Assembly (NCBI GenBank): GCA_002898875.1
Contig: BEIC01000004.1
Span: 1-36,748 of the forward strand
DNA: 36,748 nucleotides
From: a bacterium HR26
Lineage (GTDB): Bacteria; Chloroflexota; Chloroflexia; Thermomicrobiales; Thermomicrobiaceae
Direction: 5' to 3'
The first letter of the stretch is position 1. Each line of letters starts with the position of its first letter. The notes under the pieces were generated by a model that was given only the letters and a program-made list of their open reading frames with translations, did not search any database and had not been told where the DNA came from. A program made the translations under genes and the position numbers. This document shows, piece after piece, positions 8,708 through 14,983 of this stretch.

Positions 8708-9310
8708 ATGGCGTACACACTGGAAGGACGACTGCTCGAGGTGTGTACCTGCAACGTCATCTGCCCATGCTGGGTCGGCGAGGATCCCGATGGCGGTACC
8801 TGCGACGGGGTGATCGCTTGGCACATTGACCGGGGCGAGATCAACGGCGGGGACGTCTCGAACCGCACCATCGCGGTAGCGGCGCATATCCCCGGCAACG
8901 TGCTCAAGGGGAACTGGCGAGCAGCCGTGTACCTGGACGAGCGGGCAACGCCAGAGCAGGAGGATGCAATCCTGGCTGTCTGGACGGGCAAGCTGGGTGG
9001 ACCGGTAGCTGACCTCGTCCAGTTGGTGGGGGAGATCGCCGGCCTGGAGCGGGTGCCGATCTTGTTCGATGTTGAGGATGGTAAAGGCCGGCTGGCTATT
9101 GGCGCGGCCGTGGAGGCAGAGCTGATGCCGCTGCAAGGGGCGACTGGTCAGCCGACGACGTTGCACGACAGCGTGTTCTCGACCATCCCGGGCTCGCCCG
9201 CGTACGTGAGCAAGGCGTCGACCTATCGGCTGAACGCCCCCAACTATGGGTTCACCATCGACCTGCAGGGCCACAACGCGGTTCAGGGAACCTTCCGCTT
9301 TGAAGCGTAA
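8708..9310 (+). CDS. DUF1326 domain-containing protein
   Basis: A 200-residue soluble protein recognised as DUF1326 (COG5588-like) from the N-terminal cysteine cluster LEVCTCNVICPCWVGEDP and the following CDGVIAWHIDRGEI segment. The five clustered Cys are what one would expect of a metal- or thiol-handling protein, but no activity is established. The ATG is supported by AAGGAGG at 8695-8701. It is followed by the DUF2182 gene, its common neighbour. The 187-bp gap after the selenoprotein gene shows no other gene; a GGAGGGAGGTG stretch near 8605 could be the ribosome site of an unrecognised short peptide. Confidence 0.85.
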   Translation: MAYTLEGRLLEVCTCNVICPCWVGEDPDGGTCDGVIAWHIDRGEINGGDVSNRTIAVAAHIPGNVLKGNWRAAVYLDERATPEQEDAILAVWTGKLGGPVADLVQLVGEIAGLERVPILFDVEDGKGRLAIGAAVEAELMPLQGATGQPTTLHDSVFSTIPGSPAYVSKASTYRLNAPNYGFTIDLQGHNAVQGTFRFEA

Positions 9311-9320
9311 GCACGGCTGA

Positions 9321-9371
9321 GGGTCGGGTATCCAGGGCGGAGAAGTAACGCTTGGCCCGGATACTCGACCC
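9321..9371 (+). repeat. Long hairpin between DUF1326 and DUF2182 genes
   Basis: GGGTCGGGTATCC (9321-9333) pairs with GGATACTCGACCC (9359-9371) over 13 bp with one G-T pair; the first four loop bases can extend it (GGGC with GCCC). There is no T-tract. It ends 11 bases before the GGAGGTG ribosome site of the next gene, so it may set differential expression or mRNA stability within the operon. Confidence 0.55.
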
Positions 9372-9395
9372 CCTCCGCCGATGGAGGTGTGGCCC

Positions 9396-10175
9396 ATGAT
9401 GCCTATCGCCGCGCGTGAGCGCGCCGCCGCCGAACGAAGACTGTTTCCGCTACTGCTCGGGGCGCTCATCGTCCTGGCGTGGTTGGTGCTCGCAGTCTGG
9501 GGCCGCTCGCCCTACAGCCGCTATCTGAGCCACCACGAGCTGGCTGAGGTGCCGGAAAGTAGCCTGCTCTTACTCGTCTTCATCGGGGGCTGGCTGCTGA
9601 TGACCGCCGCGATGATGCTGCCGACGAGCCTGCCGCTGGTCCTGCTGTTTCGGCGACTCACGCGCGCACGTCCGGACAGCGGTCGCCTGATGCTCTTGCT
9701 CCTAACGGGCTACCTCGGCGCCTGGACTGGTTTCGGGTTGCTGGTCGCTGTCGGGGACGGATTTCTGCACCGGCTCGTCGAGCACAGTACCTGGCTGGAA
9801 GCCAATGCGCGCCTGTTGAGCACGGCCACACTGGCGCTTGCGGGGATCTACCAGTTCACTCCGCTCAAGTACCACTGCCTGGACAAATGCCGCTCGCCGT
9901 TCAGCTTTCTCTCGGAGTATTGGCGTGGTCGCGACGCGGCGCTGCAGGCGGTGCGGCTGGGCGCACACCACGGGGCGTATTGCGTGGGCTGCTGCTGGTC
10001 GCTCATGTTGGTGATATTCGCTGTCGGCGTGGGCAACCTGGGGTGGATGCTGCTGCTCGCGGCGGTGATGGGCGCCGAGAAGAACCTCTCCTGGGGACGC
10101 CGGCTCAGCGCACCCCTAGGGATCGTCTTGATCGCCTCGGGAGCGGTGACGGCCTACCAGACCGGTCTTCCTTGA
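9396..10175 (+). CDS. DUF2182 predicted metal-binding integral membrane protein
   Basis: A 259-residue multi-pass membrane protein of the DUF2182 (COG5486-like) family. An N-terminal hydrophobic helix (LLGALIVLAWLVLAVWG) is followed by about six more. Diagnostic motifs are MTAAMMLPTSLPLV, YQFTPLKYHCLDKCRSP (CxxxC) and HHGAYCVGCCWSLM (CVGCC), then GAEKN in the last third. These Cys/His motifs at membrane edges suggest metal or thiol chemistry, but the function is unknown. Start ATG 9396 is chosen because GGAGGTG (9383-9389) lies 6 bases upstream; the upstream in-frame ATG at 9381 overlaps that site. It follows DUF1326, as in many genomes. Confidence 0.85.
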   Translation: MMPIAARERAAAERRLFPLLLGALIVLAWLVLAVWGRSPYSRYLSHHELAEVPESSLLLLVFIGGWLLMTAAMMLPTSLPLVLLFRRLTRARPDSGRLMLLLLTGYLGAWTGFGLLVAVGDGFLHRLVEHSTWLEANARLLSTATLALAGIYQFTPLKYHCLDKCRSPFSFLSEYWRGRDAALQAVRLGAHHGAYCVGCCWSLMLVIFAVGVGNLGWMLLLAAVMGAEKNLSWGRRLSAPLGIVLIASGAVTAYQTGLP

Positions 10176-10226
10176 GAACGGGTAGGCCAGCGACGTCCCG
10201 CTCGGCTCAATAAACTGGGGGTGACC

Positions 10227-10652
10227 ATGAATGCAGGTGAGGCGTCTAACGAAGTCCTCCAGGTGCTACCGTCTGCGCCGGTGGAGGTACGAACAGGTGG
10301 GACAGCCGAGGCGCGGGTGACCGTGCTGGTGAAGGATGGCTACCATGTGCAGGCCAACCCAGCGAGCGGGGATTTCCTGGTGCCGCTCCGCCTGGAGTTG
10401 AGACCGCAGGACGGAGTGCGACCGGGTAGGCCGATCTACCCGCCCGGGCAGCCGTACCGCCTGCCGGGGATGGAGAGCGACTGGATGACCTATGAAGGGC
10501 GCATCGAGATCGTCGTTCCACTCGTCGCTGACGCCTCCGCACGGAGGGGAGTGCGCTGCCTGGCGGGGGTGCTCCACTACCAGGCATGCGACGCGCGAAC
10601 CTGCCTCTTCCCGGCGTCGGTGCCTGTCAACCTCACGGTGAAGGTGGTCTGA
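10227..10652 (+). CDS. DsbD-alpha-like thiol:disulfide interchange domain protein
   Basis: A 141-residue stand-alone immunoglobulin-like domain resembling the N-terminal (alpha) domain of DsbD/ScsB. Features are KDGYHVQANPASGDFLVPLRLEL, YPPGQPYRLPG, an edge strand with IEIVVPL, and LHYQACDARTCLFPASVPVNL, which contains the Cys pair (C-x4-C) that in DsbD passes electrons to periplasmic partners. No signal peptide or membrane segment is seen from ATG 10227 (or GTG 10221), which is odd for a domain that normally works outside the cytoplasm. It is the last gene of the redox cluster. A thiol-relay role with the upstream selenoprotein is inferred from co-location only. Confidence 0.75.
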   Translation: MNAGEASNEVLQVLPSAPVEVRTGGTAEARVTVLVKDGYHVQANPASGDFLVPLRLELRPQDGVRPGRPIYPPGQPYRLPGMESDWMTYEGRIEIVVPLVADASARRGVRCLAGVLHYQACDARTCLFPASVPVNLTVKVV

Positions 10653-10703
10653 GGGCTCGCCGTCGGGCTCGATACACCCGCCCACTAGACGCCTAAAAGC
10701 TCG

Positions 10704-10741
10704 CCTGCCGCGTCGCATCCAGGCGACGCGAGCGAGGCAGG
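10704..10741 (+). terminator. Terminator-like hairpin after the redox cluster
   Basis: CGCGTCGC (10709-10716) pairs with GCGACGCG (10723-10730), loop ATCCAG; an outer CCTGCC/GGCAGG (10704-10709, 10736-10741) is an alternative or extension. There is no T-run. Its position, 50-90 bases after the last gene and before a new promoter, suggests transcription termination. Confidence 0.45.
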
Positions 10742-10791
10742 ATCAGGCTGAGCAAGAAATACTTGACACGGCCTGATCCTGATGCTATGTT
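10738..10791 (+). promoter_or_regulatory. metX promoter with 10-bp inverted repeat across the -35
   Basis: The -35 TTGACA (10763-10768) and -10 TATGTT (10786-10791) are 17 bases apart and point at the SAM riboswitch. CAGGATCAGG (10738-10747) and its exact reverse complement CCTGATCCTG (10772-10781) lie either side of the -35, the second inside the spacer. Arm-to-arm distance is 34 bp, roughly three helical turns, as expected of an operator for a dimeric repressor. Confidence 0.7.
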
Positions 10792-10817
10792 TTCCCGTAA
10801 CAACACGATAGACGCCG

Positions 10818-10935
10818 GCGCTCATCCAGAGTGGTGGAGGGAACGGCCCGAAGAAGCCCGGCAACCAGCGCGCACGCGCCAGGTGCCAATGCCGGCGGAG
10901 CGAGGCTCCGCACGATGAGCGCGGTAAGACAGAAG
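10818..10935 (+). promoter_or_regulatory. SAM-I (S-box) riboswitch upstream of metX
   Basis: The S-box core is recognisable. P1 is GCGCTCAT (10818-10825) with ATGAGCGC (10915-10922). Then come CAGAGTGGTGGAGGGA, GGCCCGAAGAAGCCCGGCAACC-like segments (conserved P2/kink-turn region, 10845-10866) and GGTGCCAATGCC (P3-P4 region, 10882-10893). The adjacent terminator means SAM binding should switch off transcription of the methionine gene metX. Confidence 0.9.
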
Positions 10936-10936
10936 C

Positions 10937-10961
10937 CCTCCACCGTGCGTGGAGGTTTTTT
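10937..10961 (+). terminator. Expression-platform terminator of the metX SAM riboswitch
   Basis: CCTCCAC (10937-10943) pairs with GTGGAGG (10949-10955), loop CGTGC, followed by TTTTTT (10956-10961). The 5' arm plus one base (10936-10943) is also the exact complement of GTGGAGGG at 10834-10841 in the aptamer's P2 region, giving a possible antiterminator when SAM is absent. Confidence 0.9.
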
Positions 10962-11106
10962 GATCCCTCCACACCGGACAACCGAGCGGCCTGCGAGAGC
11001 GGCGCCCGGCGCGCCGCTCGGGGGAGAGCGTTCACGCGACGAAGGCTCTTCCCGGGAGATGAAGTGCGGCCAGGGGAAGCCGCCGCGGAGCTGGAGGGAG
11101 TAACGA

Positions 11107-12222
11107 ATGACCACAACCACCGCCCCATGTACTGTCCAGATCGCCCGGATCGCGACGCCGGAGCACCCGTTCATCACCGAGCACGGAGCCGTGCTCCCGG
11201 TCGTCGAGATCGCCTACGAGACCTGGGGCACGCTGAGCCCGCAGCGCGACAACGTCGTCCTGATCGCCCACGCGCTGACCGGCAGCAGCCACGTGACACC
11301 GCACTTCCCTGGCGATGCCCCCGGCTGGTGGGACCCGATGGTCGGATCGGGCTGCCCCATCGACACCGACCGCTACTTCGTAATCTGTCCGAACATGCTC
11401 GGGAGTTGCTACGGCTCCACCGGCCCGCGCTCGATCGACCCGGCGACCGGCCGCCGCTACAACCTCCGCTTCCCGCACATCACTGTCCGCGATATTGTCG
11501 CCACGCAAGCCCGGCTGCTCGACCAGCTCGGCATTGAGCGGCTACACGCAGTGCTCGGCGGCTCGCTCGGCGGGATGCAGGCGCTGGAGTGGGCAGCGAT
11601 GTTCCCCGAGCGTGTGGAGCGCGTCATCCCAATCGCCGTCGGCGGCCGCTTCAGCGATCAAGGCATCGCCTACAACGAGGTGCAGCGGCGGGCCATTATG
11701 CTCGACCCGGCCTGGAAGAACGGCGAGTACGAGGACGGCGAGGGCCCGGCAACCGGCCTGGCCATCGCCCGGATGCTGGGCGTAATCACCTACCAGTCCG
11801 ACGAGCTGATGACTGCCCGCTTCAACCGGCGTGAGGAGGCCCGCTACACCGCCTGGCCGGAATTCCTCTGCCGCTACGATGTCGAGGGCTACCTGCACTA
11901 CCAGGGCGAGAAGCTGGTACGTCGCTTCGACGCTAACAGCTACCTGTACCTCACCCGGGCCATGGACTCGCACGACCTGGGGCGTGGACGCGGCAGCTAC
12001 GAGGCGGGCCTAGCCCGGATCCGTGCTCGCACGCTCGCCATCGGCATCCGCTCGGACATCCTCTTCTGGCCGGCCCAGGTGCGCGACCTGGTCGAGCGGC
12101 TGCGGCGGTTGGGGAAGGAGGCCGAGTACTGGGAGCTCGATTCGCCCAACGGGCACGACGCCTTCCTCAAGGACTTCGCCCAGATCGGCCCGGTGATCCG
12201 GGAGTTCCTCGACCGGCCGTAA
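11107..12222 (+). CDS. metX: Homoserine O-acetyltransferase
   Basis: Alpha/beta-hydrolase enzyme that acylates homoserine (acetyl-CoA or succinyl-CoA; the donor cannot be decided here) at the branch to methionine. It has 371 residues, the usual length. Visible signatures are ALTGSSH (oxyanion region), nucleophile elbow GGSLGGMQALEW, and the C-terminal NGHDAFL with the catalytic His; the catalytic Asp is expected near SDILFWP. The ATG is preceded by GGAGGGAG at 11094-11101. It is controlled by the SAM riboswitch at 10818-10961, consistent with end-product repression, and lies convergent with hom 16 bases downstream. Confidence 0.93.
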   Translation: MTTTTAPCTVQIARIATPEHPFITEHGAVLPVVEIAYETWGTLSPQRDNVVLIAHALTGSSHVTPHFPGDAPGWWDPMVGSGCPIDTDRYFVICPNMLGSCYGSTGPRSIDPATGRRYNLRFPHITVRDIVATQARLLDQLGIERLHAVLGGSLGGMQALEWAAMFPERVERVIPIAVGGRFSDQGIAYNEVQRRAIMLDPAWKNGEYEDGEGPATGLAIARMLGVITYQSDELMTARFNRREEARYTAWPEFLCRYDVEGYLHYQGEKLVRRFDANSYLYLTRAMDSHDLGRGRGSYEAGLARIRARTLAIGIRSDILFWPAQVRDLVERLRRLGKEAEYWELDSPNGHDAFLKDFAQIGPVIREFLDRP

Positions 12223-12238
12223 CGCTCGGCGGCCCACC

Positions 12239-13252
12239 TCAAGTCCGGCTCATTTGGGGCACTATATGTGGCGTCAGGGCAGCGCCGAAGCGGGCAGCGT
12301 CCAGGATGTCGCTGACGATAGCACTCGCGGTCGGCAGCGGGCCGGCCCCTTGCCCGTAGAGCACCACCGGCCCAACCCGATCGCCGGTGATCTCCACCGC
12401 GTTGAAGTTCAGCCGCACGTGAGCCAGCAGGTGATCACCCGGCACGAACTCCGGCGCGACCCGCAGTCGCCACTCCTCTCCGTCTAGCTCCGCGCCGGCG
12501 ATCAGCTTGATCGCGCCGCCCCTCGCCCGCGCCTCGGCAACTTGCTCCGGCGTCACCCCGGTGATACCGGTGCGGTCGACCTGCTCCGGGCGGATGTGCC
12601 GTCCGGCCGCCAGCGAGGCCAGGATCGCCAGCTTGTAGGCCGCGTCGTAGCCCTCGACGTCGGCCGTCGGGTCGGGCTCGGCATAGCCGAGCCGCTGAGC
12701 CTCGCGGAGCGCCTCGGCGTAGGCGGTTCTCCGCTCGGCCATCTGGGTGAGGATGTAGTTCGTGGTGCCGTTGACGATGCCGCGGATCCGTGTCACCCGG
12801 TTGTCGGCGAGAATCTGGCGCAGGCTGGCCATCAGCGGGATGCCGCCGCCGACACTGGCCTCGAAGAGCAGCGCGCGGCCGGACGCTCGTGCCGCGGCGG
12901 CAAGCTCGGCGAAGTTTTTCGCCAGCGCCTCTTTATTCGCGGTGACGACGTGTTTTCCCGCCTCCAGGGAGCGGCGCAGGTAGGTCGCAGCCGGCTCCTC
13001 ACCGCCCATCGCCTCGACCACCACGTCCACCCGCTCGTCCCCGACCACCTCCTCGATCTCGGTCGTCGCTACCTCGGGCGGCAGTCCAGCCTGGACGACG
13101 CGCTCGCGCGAGCGGGCCAGCGCCCGCCGCACGACCAGGCGGATGCCAGTGCGGGCTTCGATGACGTCGCCCTGCTCGGTGATTGTCCTGGCCACGGCTC
13201 CGCCCACGATACCGACTCCCAGCAGCGCGATTCCGACCTCCCGGCTCGCCAT
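12239..13252 (-). CDS. hom: Homoserine dehydrogenase without ACT domain
   Basis: Reduces aspartate semialdehyde to homoserine, the shared precursor of threonine and methionine. Of 337 residues, the N-terminal Rossmann motif LLGVGIVGGAV, ANKEALA, GIVNGTTNYIL and the catalytic-region GYAEPDPTADVEGYDAAYKLAILA are all present. The protein ends soon after the catalytic domain; the C-terminal ACT domain that mediates threonine feedback in longer (about 430-residue) enzymes is absent. Start ATG at 13252 has GGGAGGAG directly upstream on this strand; the open frame to 13771 runs back through the divergent asd leader and is not coding. It is convergent with metX and divergent from asd. Confidence 0.92.
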   Translation of the reverse strand: MASREVGIALLGVGIVGGAVARTITEQGDVIEARTGIRLVVRRALARSRERVVQAGLPPEVATTEIEEVVGDERVDVVVEAMGGEEPAATYLRRSLEAGKHVVTANKEALAKNFAELAAAARASGRALLFEASVGGGIPLMASLRQILADNRVTRIRGIVNGTTNYILTQMAERRTAYAEALREAQRLGYAEPDPTADVEGYDAAYKLAILASLAAGRHIRPEQVDRTGITGVTPEQVAEARARGGAIKLIAGAELDGEEWRLRVAPEFVPGDHLLAHVRLNFNAVEITGDRVGPVVLYGQGAGPLPTASAIVSDILDAARFGAALTPHIVPQMSRT

Positions 13253-13287
13253 GCGCTCCTCCCTCCCACAGCTCGGCTCGCAGTCGC

Positions 13288-13316
13288 TTGACGCCTCTCC
13301 GGTGCGCTGGTAGAGT
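13288..13316 (+). promoter_or_regulatory. Promoter of the asd leader
   Basis: TTGACG (13288-13293) and TAGAGT (13311-13316) are 17 bases apart. This places the start of transcription near 13323, upstream of the Thr leader peptide and attenuator. Confidence 0.65.
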
Positions 13317-13409
13317 GTCTGCAAGGCGCTGACAGCGTACGGGCTGTTGGTGTCGCAGGCAAGCAGGGAGAGCGGACAGGCCGTGAGGCGACCCGCACAG
13401 CGTACCGGG

Positions 13410-13460
13410 ATGGTGACGACTACTACGCCCGCCGGCGTACGGGCGGGCAGCGCCACCTGA
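13410..13460 (+). CDS. Threonine-rich attenuator leader peptide for asd
   Basis: A 16-codon reading frame MVTTTTPAGVRAGSAT with four consecutive Thr codons (ACG ACT ACT ACG, 13416-13427) and a fifth as the last codon. It lies between a promoter and a strong terminator, ahead of aspartate-semialdehyde dehydrogenase, a threonine-pathway gene. The RNA can form three exclusive helices. 1:2 is CGCCCG (13426-13431) with CGGGCG (13440-13445). 2:3 is GCCGGCGTAC (13431-13440) with GTACGCCGGC (13482-13491), a perfect 10 bp. 3:4 is the terminator at 13487-13512. Stalling at Thr codons would free 13431-13440 to form the antiterminator. No strong Shine-Dalgarno is visible just before the ATG (only ACCGGG), the one weak point. 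Confidence 0.8.
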   Translation: MVTTTTPAGVRAGSAT

Positions 13461-13486
13461 TGCGCTGAATCCCGATAGGCAGTACG

Positions 13487-13521
13487 CCGGCAGAGGTGAG
13501 TGCCTCTGCCGGTTTTGTTTT
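13487..13521 (+). terminator. Attenuator terminator before asd
   Basis: CCGGCAGAGG (13487-13496) pairs perfectly with CCTCTGCCGG (13503-13512), loop TGAGTG, followed by TTTTGTTTT. It lies 44 bases before the asd start, so it must be overcome for asd to be expressed. The first five bases are shared with the antiterminator helix. Confidence 0.92.
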
Positions 13522-13564
13522 GGCCGGCGGCCAGTAGCCGTGGCCGGGAAGGAGGAAAGGACCC

Positions 13565-14620
13565 GTGAGCGATCGGATCGACGTCGCGATTCTGGGCGCG
13601 ACGGGCAGCGTGGGGCAGCGATTCGTGCAGCTCCTCGCCGGTCATCCCTGGTTCCGGGTGGCCGAGCTGGTCGGCAGCGAGCGCTCGGCCGGCAAGCCGT
13701 ATCAGGAGGCATGCGACTGGCGGGTCAGCAGCGCCCCGCCGGACGAGGTGCGCGGCCTCACGGTCAAGCATTACGAGGAGCCGCTGCGGAGCACCGTCGT
13801 CTTCTCAGCCCTTCCAGGAGGGCTGGCCGGCCCGATCGAGGAGGGACTGGCAGCCGAAGGAAAGCGGGTCTTCACCAACGCCCGCGATCACCGGATGGAC
13901 CCCGATGTGCCGCTGATGATCCCCGAGGTGAACCCCGACCATGTTGCTGCGATCGAGCGCCAGCGCCGCGAGCGCGGCTGGCGCGAGGGCTTCATCGTCG
14001 CCAATCCCAACTGCTCGACGATCCACCTCGTGCTGGCGCTCAAGCCGATCCAGGACGCGTTCGGCATCGAGCAGGGGATCGTCACCACGCTCCAAGCGGC
14101 CTCGGGAGCCGGCTATCCGGGCGTGCCGTCGCTCGACCTGATCGACAACGTCATCCCCTACATCGGCGGCGAGGAGGAGAAGATCGAGAGCGAGTCACGC
14201 AAGATCCTGGGACACTGGACAGATGGCCGTTTCGAGGACGCACCCCTCACGTTGAGCGCCCACTGCAACCGGGTACCGGTGCGCGACGGCCACATGGAGA
14301 CGGTCAGCCTGAAGCTGGCACAGCCGGCTCCGCCCGAAGAGGTCGCCCGGGTACTCGCCGAGTTTCGCGCCCGGCCACAGGAACTCGGCCTGCCGACGGC
14401 GCCGGCTCGCCCGGTCGTCGTGCTCGACCAGCCCGACCGGCCACAGCCCGTGCTCGACCGCGACGTGGAGCGGGGCATGGCATCGGTCGTCGGCCGGGTG
14501 CGCCCCTGCCCGGTGTTCGACGTCCGCTTCGTGGTGCTGGGGCACAACACGATCCGCGGCGCTGCCGGCGCCTCTGTCTTGAATGCCGAACTGCTCTTCC
14601 GCGAGGGCTGGCTCGGCTGA
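13565..14620 (+). CDS. asd: Aspartate-semialdehyde dehydrogenase
   Basis: NADPH-dependent conversion of aspartyl phosphate to aspartate semialdehyde, the precursor of Thr, Met, Ile and Lys. It has 351 residues. The N-terminal ILGATGSVGQRF is the nucleotide-binding motif; ANPNCSTIHLVLALKP carries the catalytic Cys; later SAHCNRVPVRDGHMETVS supplies the substrate His/Arg region. The pattern (NPNCSTI; a long LQAASGAGYPG segment) resembles the archaeal/fungal-type ASADH more than the classic enterobacterial one. Start GTG 13565 follows AAGGAGG (13549-13555). It is transcribed through the Thr attenuator and diverges from hom. Confidence 0.93.
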   Translation: MSDRIDVAILGATGSVGQRFVQLLAGHPWFRVAELVGSERSAGKPYQEACDWRVSSAPPDEVRGLTVKHYEEPLRSTVVFSALPGGLAGPIEEGLAAEGKRVFTNARDHRMDPDVPLMIPEVNPDHVAAIERQRRERGWREGFIVANPNCSTIHLVLALKPIQDAFGIEQGIVTTLQAASGAGYPGVPSLDLIDNVIPYIGGEEEKIESESRKILGHWTDGRFEDAPLTLSAHCNRVPVRDGHMETVSLKLAQPAPPEEVARVLAEFRARPQELGLPTAPARPVVVLDQPDRPQPVLDRDVERGMASVVGRVRPCPVFDVRFVVLGHNTIRGAAGASVLNAELLFREGWLG

Positions 14621-14639
14621 GACCGGACACAAAATGCCT

Positions 14640-14669
14640 GGCAGGGGTGCGGATGTCCGTGCCCCTGCC
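14640..14669 (+). terminator. Hairpin downstream of asd
   Basis: GGCAGGGG (14640-14647) pairs with CCCCTGCC (14662-14669), and the inner bases can continue pairing with two G-T pairs down to a 2-base core. No T-run follows. It probably ends the asd transcript. The remaining 14670-14983 shows no gene that I can support and is less GC-rich, at the edge of the island that follows. Confidence 0.5.
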
Positions 14670-14983
14670 GGGCCAGTCCGAACCAGAATGCACAGCCCGG
14701 CGGCGTAAACATGCTCGTAGAATCCCCCTCTTTCCGGTTTCACCATGTCAGTAGCTGCACACTCGGAATGTTTGCCCCTGGATTCCGGCGGGGCATGTGG
14801 CCGCGATTCAACACGAACCACAACACGCCGTGGATGGGAACGACAGGCAGCAACCCCGCGGCCCAGATTGACTTAACTGAGTGCAAGCACCGATGTGCCT
14901 CAACAGCGACGACTGCTTTGTGCTGACCGCAGTCACACGCTTTCAGACTTCCGCGCCGTAGTGACCATCATACCCGCGGTGGA

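Noticed and set aside
13253-13771. N-terminal extension of hom through the asd leader
   Set aside because: It overlaps the asd promoter, Thr leader and terminator; the Rossmann motif begins right after ATG 13252, which has a strong Shine-Dalgarno.
13540-14754. 404-codon plus-strand frame overlapping asd
   Set aside because: Arg/Pro-rich shadow frame without domain; asd in the other frame is clear.
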